Program-made: the position numbers and the translations under genes | Assembly (NCBI RefSeq): GCF_009733815.1 | Contig: NZ_WNXY01000009.1 | Coordinates: 1-64,000, forward strand | Source: Pseudactinotalea suaedae | GTDB lineage: Bacteria > Actinomycetota > Actinomycetes > Actinomycetales > Beutenbergiaceae | DNA: 64,000 nt | Direction: 5' to 3' | The notes under the pieces: model-generated | What the model was told of the DNA's origin: nothing | Databases searched by the model: none | What the model saw: the letters and a program-made list of their open reading frames with translations, nothing else | Part shown: in pieces, positions 54,601 through 62,766 of the stretch | How positions within the stretch are numbered: position 1 is the stretch's first letter | Layout of the letters: every line of letters begins with the position of its first letter

Positions 54601-54732
54601 GTGCTCACCTCACCACGGGCCGGCGTGCTGGTGCAGCCTGTCGAGCGCCGCGGTGACACGCACGCGTGTCCAGATGCCCGATCTGGCCCGTGAGAGCCGG
54701 CCCGCGGCCATCGGGGCACGCGTGCGGTGCCG

Positions 54733-55230
54733 CTACCGTTCGGCGCGCGCGATCTCGGCGAGGTAGGCCTCGGTGAGCTCGGCGAGAACCGAACCTGCGC
54801 CGTCGGGCCGTGGTTGGCCGAGGTGGAGCTCACGGAGCTCGTCCATGAACCGCTCCCACATCGCGGGTCCGCCGCGCTCGAGGAGCTCGGCGCGGATCGA
54901 CAGCTCGCGCGAGACCGGCAGGTGGCGCCTGCCCCAGCTGCCGAGCGCGGCCATCACCGGCACCAGCTGGATCCCCGGCTCCGCGAGGCTGTAGATGACC
55001 TTCTGCTTGTGGCTGGGATCGGGTGCGCGGCTGATGATGCCGGCCTCGGTCAGGCGCTGCAGCCGGTCGGCGAGGATGTTCGAGGCGATGCCCTCCTCGG
55101 AGCCGGTGAGCAGCTCACGGAAGTAGCGCCGGTTGCCGAACGTCATGTCCCTGATCACGAGCAGGGACCACTTGTCACCGATCACCTCGAGCGAGAGGTT
55201 GATCGGGCACCCGGAGCGTTTCTCTGTCAT
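54733..55230 (-). CDS. HxlR-family transcriptional regulator
   Basis: 165 aa from the ATG giving MTEKRSGCPINLSLEVIGDK; an ATG six codons upstream lies in the operator. The winged helix reads WSLLVIRDMTFGNRRYFREL and EEGIASNILADRLQRLTEAG, classic HxlR. Cys8 near the N-terminus is common in redox- or aldehyde-responsive members. It is divergent from two reductase genes; the palindrome between them touches its start codon, suggesting autorepression and control of the divergent operon. Confidence 0.93.
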   Translation of the reverse strand: MTEKRSGCPINLSLEVIGDKWSLLVIRDMTFGNRRYFRELLTGSEEGIASNILADRLQRLTEAGIISRAPDPSHKQKVIYSLAEPGIQLVPVMAALGSWGRRHLPVSRELSIRAELLERGGPAMWERFMDELRELHLGQPRPDGAGSVLAELTEAYLAEIARAER

Positions 55231-55253
55231 ACCGGTTGCATCATACAACCGGT
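55231..55253. promoter_or_regulatory. Palindrome ACCGGTTG-N7-CAACCGGT, candidate HxlR operator
   Basis: Perfect 8-bp arms, 7-bp spacer, directly abutting the HxlR start codon and 54 bp before the divergent reductase start. A second, weaker GTTGC-N5-GCAAC repeat follows at 55273-55287. Shared GTTG/CAAC half-sites suggest two binding sites for the HxlR dimer. Confidence 0.65.
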
Positions 55254-55306
55254 GCTGCTAGCGTCGTGACCAGTTGCAGAGGGCAACCAGTTTCGAGGAG
55301 GATCGC

Positions 55307-55864
55307 GTGCTCTTCTACTCCGCGACCGGATCGCTGGACGGCTACGTCGCCGAGGCGGACCGCAGCTTCGACTTCGCCCATCCCGACGAGGAGCTGCACC
55401 TGTTCGTCAACGAGGTGTTCCGCCGCGCCGGCACGATCATCTCCGGCCGCCGCAGCTATGAGCTGATGGACGTCTGGGACACCATGGATCTCGAGAGCGG
55501 CGAGGTCCCCGAGGCCCAGGCCGCGTTCGCCCGGCAGTGGCGGGACGCCGACAAGATCGTCTACTCCCGCACCCTCGAGCGCGTCGTGCACCCGCGCACG
55601 CGCCTCGAGCGCGAGTTCGACCCCGATGCCGTCGCCGCCCTCAAGGCCAGCAGCGACAGCGACATCGTGATCGGCGGGGCCGAGCTCGGCGGCGTCGCCT
55701 TCCGCGCCGGCCTCGTCGACGAGGTGTGGACCTTCCTCGTCCCCACCGTGATCGGCGGCGGCGCCCCGATGTTCGCCGCCGGCACCCGGCTCGACCTCGA
55801 GCTGATCGACCAGCACCGCTTCGGCAGCGGCGCGGTCGGCATGCACTACCGCGTTCGCCACTGA
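55307..55864 (+). CDS. RibD/DHFR-like reductase 1
   Basis: 185 aa from a GTG with GAGGAGGA 4 bp upstream. Dihydrofolate-reductase-like fold of the RibD C-terminal family: LFYSATGSLDGYVAEADRSF, AGTIISGRRSYELMDVWDT and DIVIGGAELGGVAFRAGLVD. Such stand-alone proteins use NADPH; the substrate is rarely known, and most are not true dihydrofolate reductases. Probably repressed by the divergent HxlR protein; starts a short operon with a second reductase and hydrolases. Confidence 0.9.
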   Translation: MLFYSATGSLDGYVAEADRSFDFAHPDEELHLFVNEVFRRAGTIISGRRSYELMDVWDTMDLESGEVPEAQAAFARQWRDADKIVYSRTLERVVHPRTRLEREFDPDAVAALKASSDSDIVIGGAELGGVAFRAGLVDEVWTFLVPTVIGGGAPMFAAGTRLDLELIDQHRFGSGAVGMHYRVRH

Positions 55865-55881
55865 CCACCGAGGAGCTCAGC

Positions 55882-56505
55882 ATGACCGTCGTCGCCACCA
55901 TGTCCATCTCGCTCGACAACGTCGGGACGGGTCACCACCAGACCGAGGAGCGACCGTTCGGGGACGTCCCTGAAGGTGCGTTGCACCGCTGGATGTTCGA
56001 CGCCCCCGAGGAGAACAAGCCCGAGATCGACGCCATCCTCGGCGCCGGCGCCTACGTCATGGGCCGCAACATGTTCGGCCCGGTCCGCGGCGAGTGGGAC
56101 CGCGACTGGCGGGGCTGGTGGGGACCGAACCCGCCGTACCACTCGCCGGTGTTCGTGCTCACCCACTACCCGCACGAGCCGATCGCGATGGAGGGCGGCA
56201 CCACCTTCCACTTCGTCACCGACGGCATCCACGCCGCGCTCGAGCGGGCCCGCGACGCCGCCGGCGACCGCGACATCCACATCGCCGGTGGCCCGACCAC
56301 CACCAACGCCTACCTCGCCGCTGGCCTCGTCGACGAGCTCGCGCTGCAGATCTCCCCCGTCGTGCTCGGTGAGGGGATCCGCCTGCTCGACGGCGTCGGT
56401 CGCCTCGACCTCGAGGCGATCGCCGTGCGCGGGACGTCACTGACGACGCACGCGCGGTACCGGGTGCGCTATCCGGACCTCTCCGAGCGGCAGGCGGGCC
56501 GGTGA
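55882..56505 (+). CDS. RibD/DHFR-like reductase 2
   Basis: 207 aa with GAGGAG before the ATG. Same family as its upstream neighbour but divergent: ATMSISLDNVGTGHHQTEER, GAYVMGRNMFGPVRGEWD and DIHIAGGPTTTNAYLAAGLV. The two genes are 17 bp apart, and the next gene overlaps its stop (GTGA). Paired paralogues may form a heterodimer or act on related substrates. Confidence 0.9.
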   Translation: MTVVATMSISLDNVGTGHHQTEERPFGDVPEGALHRWMFDAPEENKPEIDAILGAGAYVMGRNMFGPVRGEWDRDWRGWWGPNPPYHSPVFVLTHYPHEPIAMEGGTTFHFVTDGIHAALERARDAAGDRDIHIAGGPTTTNAYLAAGLVDELALQISPVVLGEGIRLLDGVGRLDLEAIAVRGTSLTTHARYRVRYPDLSERQAGR

Positions 56506-57290
56506 CCACGATCCAGACGAGCTCCGGAGCCACGCTGGCCTACGTCGACGTGGGGTCCGGTCCGCCGGTGCTCGCGCTCCACGGTGCCTACTCGGCGCAC
56601 CAGGAGATCCGCGCGTTCCTCGATCCCGTGCTGGCGCACTGCCGCCGGGTGTACCCCGACCTGCCGGGCATGGGCTCCTCGACCGCGACCGGGATCTCCT
56701 CGGCCAAGGACGCCGTCGACGCTCTCGACGAGCTCGTGGCGGCCGCCTTCGGCGACGAGCCGTTCACGCTGGTCGGCCACTCCTTCGGAGCGCACCTGGC
56801 CAGGGGCCTGGCCGCCCGACGACCCGGCCAGGTCCGTGGCCTCGCGCTGCTGTGCCCGATGGTCTCCTCCGACCAGCACATGGAACCGGCCATGGTGGTC
56901 GCCGACGACGGCGCCGCCGCCTCGCTGCCGCCCGAGCTCGCCGAGGCCTACACCGGTTACTTCGTCGTCCAGACGGCGGCTACGCTCGCGCGGTTCCACG
57001 AGGCCGTGGCACCGGTGCTCGGGCACTGGGACGACCAGGCGGTGGAGCGCCTGATGACCGACGACACCCTCGATCTCGCGGCCGAGTACGCGCACCCGGT
57101 GCTGGTGATGACCGGGCGGCAGGACGCCTGGGTCGGGTACCGGCAGCACGTCGGCCTGCTCGCCGCCTACCCCCGGGCCACCTCGGTGGTCGTCGCCGAC
57201 GCCGGGCACGCCCTCCCGCACGAGCGCCCCGAGGCGGTCGGTGCCGCGCTCGCGCTGTGGCACACCGCAGCGACGCAGCCGGAGACCTGA
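56502..57290 (+). CDS. Alpha/beta hydrolase 1
   Basis: 262 aa from a GTG. Oxyanion-hole region LALHGAYSAHQE, nucleophile Ser94 in LVGHSFGAHLARG, acid Asp in VMTGRQDAWVG and catalytic His in ADAGHALPHERP. No signal peptide. Coupled to the reductase genes, it may hydrolyse an ester or lactone of the same pathway. Confidence 0.92.
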   Translation: MTTIQTSSGATLAYVDVGSGPPVLALHGAYSAHQEIRAFLDPVLAHCRRVYPDLPGMGSSTATGISSAKDAVDALDELVAAAFGDEPFTLVGHSFGAHLARGLAARRPGQVRGLALLCPMVSSDQHMEPAMVVADDGAAASLPPELAEAYTGYFVVQTAATLARFHEAVAPVLGHWDDQAVERLMTDDTLDLAAEYAHPVLVMTGRQDAWVGYRQHVGLLAAYPRATSVVVADAGHALPHERPEAVGAALALWHTAATQPET

Positions 57291-57312
57291 GATCGAGGGC
57301 ACCCAGGTCCGC

Positions 57313-58068
57313 GTGGGCGGGTACGACCTCTGGTACGCCGATCTGGGCGACGCCGCGGCTCCCCCACTGGTGCTGCTGCATCCCGGCGGCGTCGATGCAC
57401 GGGCGTTCGCGCCCAACCTGGAGGCGCTGGGCGCGCACCTCCGGCTGCTGCTGCCCGAGCGCCGCGGGCACGGCCACGTCGCCGACGACGCTCGGCCGCT
57501 GTCCTTCGAGACCGACGCCGCCGACACGATCGCCTTCCTCGAGGAGGTCGTGGGCGGCCCGGTGCGGCTGCTCGGGTACAGCGACGGCGGGATCGTCGGG
57601 CTGCGGGTCGCCGCCCAGCGGCCCGACCTCGTCGAGCGGTTCGCGATGGTCGCCGCACCCTTCCACCGCGACGGCTGGGCCGACGGCGTGCTCGACGAGC
57701 TCGACGAGGGGCCGCCCGCCGCCATGGCGCGGAGCCACGGCGAGGTCTCTCCCGACGGCGCGGAGCACTACCCGATCCTGGCGCGCAAGCTCGCGGAGCT
57801 GCACCGACGTGAGCCGGCGATGACCACCACCGAGCTCGCCGCCGTCGACGTCCGGACCCTCCTGATGGTCGCCGACGACGACGAGGTGACCCTCGAGCAC
57901 GCGAGCGCCGCCTACCGCGCGATGCCACGTGCGGAGCTGGCCGTGGTGCCCGGCACCTCGCACGGCCTGCTCTGGGAGAAGCCGGAGCTGTGTCACGCGA
58001 TCCTGCTCGACTTCCTGCTGGGCGAACCGCCCCCGTTGCTCGCACCGCGCCGTCGACGGCCCTCGTAG
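57313..58068 (+). CDS. Alpha/beta hydrolase 2
   Basis: About 251 aa from GTG 57313 (AGG 5 bp upstream); an earlier GTG at 57241 would overlap the previous gene by 50 bp. Motifs: LVLLHPGGVDARAFAPNLEA, nucleophile Ser in LLGYSDGGIVGLRVAAQRPD, and late His in VVPGTSHGLLWEKPEL. Cytoplasmic esterase or lactonase-like enzyme of unknown substrate. A second hydrolase so close to the first suggests a shared pathway or gene duplication followed by divergence. Confidence 0.87.
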   Translation: MGGYDLWYADLGDAAAPPLVLLHPGGVDARAFAPNLEALGAHLRLLLPERRGHGHVADDARPLSFETDAADTIAFLEEVVGGPVRLLGYSDGGIVGLRVAAQRPDLVERFAMVAAPFHRDGWADGVLDELDEGPPAAMARSHGEVSPDGAEHYPILARKLAELHRREPAMTTTELAAVDVRTLLMVADDDEVTLEHASAAYRAMPRAELAVVPGTSHGLLWEKPELCHAILLDFLLGEPPPLLAPRRRRPS

Positions 58069-58077
58069 GCTGCTGCG

Positions 58078-59106
58078 ATGGCCACGCCGGCACCCGTCCC
58101 CCCGACCATGCGTGCCGCGTTCCTCGACGCCCCGCAGCAGATCGTCGTCCGCGACACCCCGACCCCGCAGCCGGGCCCGCACGAGGTGCTCGTGCGACCG
58201 ACGTCCGTCGGGCTCTGCGGCTCGGACGTGCACTTCTGGCAGCACGGCCGCGTCGGTGACCTGGTCGTCGAGGAGCCGCTGATCCTCGGGCACGAGGTCG
58301 CGGGCGTGATCGCCGCGGTCGGCCCGGGCGTCGACCCCGCGCGGATCGGTGAGCGGGTCGCCGTCGACCCACAACGACCCTGCCGCCGCTGCGGCTACTG
58401 CCTCGGCGGTCGCTACAACCTGTGCCGCGACGTGGAGTTCCCCTCCGCTCCCCCGGTTCACGGGGCGTTCGCCGGCTACATCGCCGTACCCGCCGACTTC
58501 GCGTTCGTGCTCCCCGAGGGGATGTCCGACGACGAGGCCGCGCTCCTCGAGCCGCTCAGCGTCGGCATCGCGGCCGTACGCAAGGCGGGCGTCGTGCCCG
58601 GCTCGCGCGTGCTCGTCACCGGGGCCGGTCCGATCGGGGTGCTGACGGCGGCCGCCGCGGCCGCGTTCGGCGCCACCGAGGTGGTCGTGTCCGACCTGCT
58701 CGCGAGCCGCCGCGAGGTCGCGCTCGCCCACGGCGCCACGGCCGTGCTCGATCCGACCACGCAGCCGGTGCCCGAAGAGCACTTCCACGCCCTCATCGAC
58801 GCCTCCGGCGCACCGCGAGCCATCGACGCCGGCATCCGAGCGCTGCGTGCGGGTGGCATCGCCGTCATGGTCGGCATGGGCTCGGACCGCATCGACCTCG
58901 ACCTGTTCCGGGTGCAGAGTCGCGAGCTGCGCGTCGAGGGCCTGTTCCGGTACGTCGACACCTGGCCGACGGCGATCGCCCTGGTGAGCTCGGGGCGGGT
59001 GGAGGTGGCCTCCCTGGTGAGCGCCGCCGTCGGGCTCGAGGATCTCGAGGCCGCCATGAAGCGCAACGGCGATGCCGACGTCATGAAGATCGTCGTCAGG
59101 ATCTAG
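58078..59106 (+). CDS. Zinc-dependent polyol/sorbitol dehydrogenase (MDR)
   Basis: 342 aa. Catalytic zinc ligands Cys47 (GLCGSDVHFWQHG) and His72-Glu73 (LILGHEVAGVI); structural zinc Cys102, 105, 108, 116 (PCRRCGYCLGGRYNLC). Cofactor-binding GAGPIG in RVLVTGAGPIGVLTAAAAAA. The DVHFW after the first Cys is characteristic of sorbitol/xylitol/threonine dehydrogenases. It probably oxidises a polyol with NAD to a ketose. Begins 9 bp after the hydrolase; may be its operon partner. Confidence 0.93.
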   Translation: MATPAPVPPTMRAAFLDAPQQIVVRDTPTPQPGPHEVLVRPTSVGLCGSDVHFWQHGRVGDLVVEEPLILGHEVAGVIAAVGPGVDPARIGERVAVDPQRPCRRCGYCLGGRYNLCRDVEFPSAPPVHGAFAGYIAVPADFAFVLPEGMSDDEAALLEPLSVGIAAVRKAGVVPGSRVLVTGAGPIGVLTAAAAAAFGATEVVVSDLLASRREVALAHGATAVLDPTTQPVPEEHFHALIDASGAPRAIDAGIRALRAGGIAVMVGMGSDRIDLDLFRVQSRELRVEGLFRYVDTWPTAIALVSSGRVEVASLVSAAVGLEDLEAAMKRNGDADVMKIVVRI

Positions 59107-59131
59107 CTCCGGAGGACTCGCGCCGCAGCGC

Positions 59132-59695
59132 TCAGTCGGTGCGGACGAGGGCTCTGAGGCCGCCGGCGAGGTCGGCGGCCGAGGGCGTCGCCTCCGGCTC
59201 GACGAGCCACTGCAGCGCCGTGCCCGTGATGATCGCCAGGACCAGCGAACCGAGCCGCCGCGCGTCCTCGTCCACCTCGGCGGCTTCCACCCCGAGCAAC
59301 ATCGCCGCGATGCTCTCGCGGCTCCTCTCGTAGGTGTCCGCGAGCTGCTGCCTGACCGCGGGGACGAACTCGGCCTCGGCGAACGCCTGCGCACTCGCCA
59401 CGAGCGTCGCCCGCTGCGTGGCCGAGCCCTCGAGGAAGCCCGCGAGGAACCGCTCGAACCGATCGAGCGGGTCGCAGCCGGCGTCGACGCAGACCTGCTC
59501 GATCGCGTTGCCCCACCCCTCGAACGACTCGAGGATGGCGGCGTTCATCAGCGCCTCCTTCGAGCCGAAGTGATAGCCGATGGCTGCGAGGTTCGCACCC
59601 GAGGCCGCGGTGATGTCGCGAGCAGTCGTGCGCGAGTAGCCCTTCTCGGCGATGCAGAGCTTCGCCCCGGCGAGGAGGTCGTGACGCTGGCCCAT
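59132..59695 (-). CDS. TetR-family regulator
   Basis: 187 aa. N-terminal helix-turn-helix ITAASGANLAAIGYHFGSKE; the rest is an all-helical ligand domain with TetR_C-like YERSRESIAAMLLG. An ATG 8 codons upstream is an alternative start. It is divergent from the MFS exporter gene, with three repeated ACAC-type motifs between them, the usual arrangement for a drug- or metabolite-responsive repressor of an efflux pump. Confidence 0.93.
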   Translation of the reverse strand: MGQRHDLLAGAKLCIAEKGYSRTTARDITAASGANLAAIGYHFGSKEALMNAAILESFEGWGNAIEQVCVDAGCDPLDRFERFLAGFLEGSATQRATLVASAQAFAEAEFVPAVRQQLADTYERSRESIAAMLLGVEAAEVDEDARRLGSLVLAIITGTALQWLVEPEATPSAADLAGGLRALVRTD

Positions 59696-59717
59696 GGTCC
59701 GATGATACGCCGCGTTC

Positions 59718-59755
59718 ATACGCGCGTGTTGTACGGGTGTATTAGACGTGTGTAT
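59718..59755. promoter_or_regulatory. Repeated half-sites between tetR and the MFS gene
   Basis: Outer arms ATACGCGCGT (59718-59727) and ACGTGTGTAT (59746-59755) are imperfect inverted copies, and a third, TACGGGTGTAT, lies between them. They occupy the 69-bp intergenic region and are a good candidate for the TetR operator controlling both genes. Confidence 0.55.
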
Positions 59756-59764
59756 TCTGCCGGA

Positions 59765-61294
59765 ATGAACATGATCTCCGCTCCCCCGCGCGCATCCACC
59801 CGGGACTGGCTCGGCATGGCCGTCTTGGTCCTCCCGGCGCTGCTCGCCTCGATGGACCTGTCCGTGCTGTTCATGGCCTCGCCCTGGATCAGCGCCGACC
59901 TGGCGCCCACCGCCAGCCAGCACCTGTGGATCATGGACATCTACGGCTTCGTGATGGCCGGCCTGCTGATCACCATGGGCAGCGTCGGCGACCGTATCGG
60001 GCGGCGCAAGCTGCTGCTCATCGGCGCCGTCGCCTTCAGCGCAGCCTCGCTGCTGGCAGCGTTTGCGTCCAGCCCCGAGACACTCATCGCCGCCCGCGCC
60101 CTCCTCGGTCTGGGCGGTGCGACGCTCGCGCCGTCCACCCTCTCGCTCATCCGCGGGATGTTTCTGGACGAGAACCAGCGCCGTACCGCGGTTGGCATCT
60201 GGACCGGTGCCTTCACCGGCGGGATCGCCGTCGGACCCATCGTCGGCGGGCTGCTGCTGGAGCACTTCTGGTGGGGCTCGGTCTTCCTCATCAACCTCCC
60301 GGTGATGCTCCTGCTGCTGATGGTCGCACCTATCGTCATCCGCGAGTCGCGCGACCCGCGGCCCGGCCGGTTCGACCTCATCGGGGCCGGGCTGTCGTTG
60401 GCGGCGATCCTGTCCGCGATCTACGGGATCAAGGGCGTGGCCGAGGACGGCGCGGGCGGCACCTCGATCGCCGCGATCGCGGTCGGCATCCTGCTAGCGG
60501 GACTCTTCGTGGTCCGGCAGCGCACGGCAGCGAACCCCATGATCGACGTGCGCCTGTTCGCCCGTCCGTCGTTCAGCGGGTCGATCATCGCCAACGCGAT
60601 CGTCGTGTTCGCCACGGCGGGCATGGGCCTTCTCTCCGTGACGTTCATGCAGACCGTGCTCGGCTTCGCCCCTGTCGCGGCCGCGCTCTGGATGCTGCCC
60701 ACGGTCGCGGGCAGCTTCGTCGGCGTCGCCATCGCCTCCCTGCTCGCACGCACCATCCCTCCCGCACGGCTGGTCACGCTGGGTCTGCTGGTCGCCGCCA
60801 CCGGTTTCGCCCTCGTCAGCCTCGTCACCCCCGACTCACCTGTCGGCCTCCTGATCGCCGCCTACAGCGTGCTCACCCTCGGCGTCGGCATGACCGCCAC
60901 GATGGTCACCTCGCTCGTGCTCACCACAGCCCCGCCCGAGAAGGCCGGTGCCGCGTCGGCCCTCGCCGAGACGAGCAGCGAGTTCGGTGGCGCGCTCGGC
61001 ATCGCTGTCCTCGGGACCCTCGCCGGAGCGACCTACCGGAACACGATGGCAGCCGACCCCGTGCCGGGCACCGAGGCTGCAGCCGACACGATCGGGGCAG
61101 CGGTCGCGATCGCGCAGGAGCTCCCGCCCGAGGTCGCCGAGCGGCTGCTCCGCGATGCCTTCGACGCGTACACGCACGGCTTCGTGGTCTCGGCGATCGC
61201 CGGTGCCGTCGTTCTCACAGCGGCCGCCGTCGGCGCCGGCATCACCCTGCGCAACGTGACCGCGCAGCAGGTGACCGAGGCCGGGGGGCACTGA
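59765..61294 (+). CDS. MFS efflux transporter (DHA2, 14-TM type)
   Basis: 509 aa with about 14 hydrophobic segments. Signature between helices 2 and 3: MGSVGDRIGRRKLLLIG. Helix 5 motif C-like stretch GAFTGGIAVGPIVGGLLLEH is typical of drug:H+ antiporters. Probably exports a toxic compound or metabolite, induced by relief of the divergent TetR repressor. The downstream amidohydrolase gene begins 1 bp after its stop, so both are co-transcribed. Confidence 0.94.
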   Translation: MNMISAPPRASTRDWLGMAVLVLPALLASMDLSVLFMASPWISADLAPTASQHLWIMDIYGFVMAGLLITMGSVGDRIGRRKLLLIGAVAFSAASLLAAFASSPETLIAARALLGLGGATLAPSTLSLIRGMFLDENQRRTAVGIWTGAFTGGIAVGPIVGGLLLEHFWWGSVFLINLPVMLLLLMVAPIVIRESRDPRPGRFDLIGAGLSLAAILSAIYGIKGVAEDGAGGTSIAAIAVGILLAGLFVVRQRTAANPMIDVRLFARPSFSGSIIANAIVVFATAGMGLLSVTFMQTVLGFAPVAAALWMLPTVAGSFVGVAIASLLARTIPPARLVTLGLLVAATGFALVSLVTPDSPVGLLIAAYSVLTLGVGMTATMVTSLVLTTAPPEKAGAASALAETSSEFGGALGIAVLGTLAGATYRNTMAADPVPGTEAAADTIGAAVAIAQELPPEVAERLLRDAFDAYTHGFVVSAIAGAVVLTAAAVGAGITLRNVTAQQVTEAGGH

Positions 61295-61295
61295 C

Positions 61296-62711
61296 ATGGT
61301 GGGCGACACCCCTCGCCGCGACGTCCAGGCCTACGTCGGCGCCACGGTGATCGACGCCACCGGCGCCCCACCCCGACCCGACCAGACCCTGGTCGTGCGC
61401 GACCGGACGATCGTGGCCGTGGGTCCCGCGAGCCAGGTCCCGATTCCTTGCGGCGCCCTCGTCCACGACGTCCGCGGGAAGTACGTCATCCCCGGTCTCA
61501 CCGACATGCACGTGCACAGCGAGTCCGAGACCGACGACCCGCGGCACTTCGCCAGCCTCTACGTCGCCAACGGCATCACCGCCGTCCGTGAGATGTGGGG
61601 CCGACCCCGGCTGCACCGGATCCGCCGCATGATCGAGTCCGGTCAGCTGCTCGGGCCACGGATGACGATCGCCAGCCCGCTTCTCGACGGCGAACCCGCC
61701 TTGTGGTCCGACGTGCCGGACTCCCCGATCGTGACCATCAGCTCACCCCAGCAGGCCCGCCGTGCCGTGCCCGAGGCCATCGACGGCGGCGCGGACTTCA
61801 TCAAGGTGTACTCCCGGCTCGGCCCCGAGGCGTACCGCGCCGTCCTCGCCGAGTCCCACCTCCGGGGCATCACCGTGGCCGGCCACCGGTCGGACCACGT
61901 GCCGTTCCTGGAGCAGATCGAGTCGGGACAGCGCTCCTTCGAGCACCTGTTCGGCGGGATCTGGCCGGCCGCGTCGTCGGACGTGGACAGGCTCGAGGCG
62001 GCCATGGCGCGGATAGAGACCACTCCGGAGTTCCACCTCGGCAGCTGGCTCAAGCAGGTCAGCCGGGTCGAGTGGGACGCTCTCGCGAGCTACAGCTCCA
62101 CCAGGGCTGCGTCGATCTTCGAACGGATGGTGGCGGCCGACGTGGCGTACACGCCGACGCTCGCGGTGCATGCAGTCATCGACCACCCGGAGTCCGTCGA
62201 CGCGGACGATCCGCGCATGGGCTACATGGTCCCCGGCACCCCCGAGTCCTGGGACTTCCTCCAGACCCAGATCTACTGCGGAGGTGGCCGATCGGAGGAA
62301 GAGGTGGGCCGGCATCGCGCCCTGCACGGCTGGCGTCTCGCGACCGTGGCGGCGATGGACGAGGCCGGAGTGCGGCTGCTCGCCGGCACGGACTGCGTCG
62401 GTCCCGGTCTGTTCCCCGGGTTCAGCCTGCATGTCGAGCTCGAGCTGCTGGTCGCGGCAGGCCTCACCCCGATGCGCGCTCTGCAGTGCGCCACCCTGGA
62501 ACCGGCCAGGTTCCTGGGCCGCGAGCAGCTGGCCGGCACGGTCGAGCAGGGCCGCCTGGCCGATCTGGTGATCCTGGATGCCGACCCGCTGGACGACATC
62601 CGGAACACCCGGTCGATCGACGCCGTGGTGGTCGACGGCCGTCACGTCGCTCAGCCCGAGCGGCAGGAGCTGCTGGCGGCCGCGCGCCGCATCGCCGGGG
62701 GCGTGCAGTGA
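61296..62711 (+). CDS. Amidohydrolase-superfamily enzyme
   Basis: 471 aa. Metal ligands: His in LTDMHVHSESETDDPRHF, Lys in DFIKVYSRLGPEAYRAV, His in ITVAGHRSDHVP, His in SFEHLFGG, Asp in RLLAGTDCVGPGLFPGFS. The fold is closer to imidazolonepropionase- or prolidase-like amidohydrolases than to dihydropyrimidinases. C-terminal LADLVILDADPLDDIRNTRS. Co-transcribed with the MFS pump, which could export or import its substrate or product. Substrate unknown. Confidence 0.92.
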   Translation: MVGDTPRRDVQAYVGATVIDATGAPPRPDQTLVVRDRTIVAVGPASQVPIPCGALVHDVRGKYVIPGLTDMHVHSESETDDPRHFASLYVANGITAVREMWGRPRLHRIRRMIESGQLLGPRMTIASPLLDGEPALWSDVPDSPIVTISSPQQARRAVPEAIDGGADFIKVYSRLGPEAYRAVLAESHLRGITVAGHRSDHVPFLEQIESGQRSFEHLFGGIWPAASSDVDRLEAAMARIETTPEFHLGSWLKQVSRVEWDALASYSSTRAASIFERMVAADVAYTPTLAVHAVIDHPESVDADDPRMGYMVPGTPESWDFLQTQIYCGGGRSEEEVGRHRALHGWRLATVAAMDEAGVRLLAGTDCVGPGLFPGFSLHVELELLVAAGLTPMRALQCATLEPARFLGREQLAGTVEQGRLADLVILDADPLDDIRNTRSIDAVVVDGRHVAQPERQELLAAARRIAGGVQ

Positions 62712-62766
62712 GGCGTGAGAGGCGATGTTCCTCGCCAACGACGGCGGGGTGTGCCACGCTCCCGCC

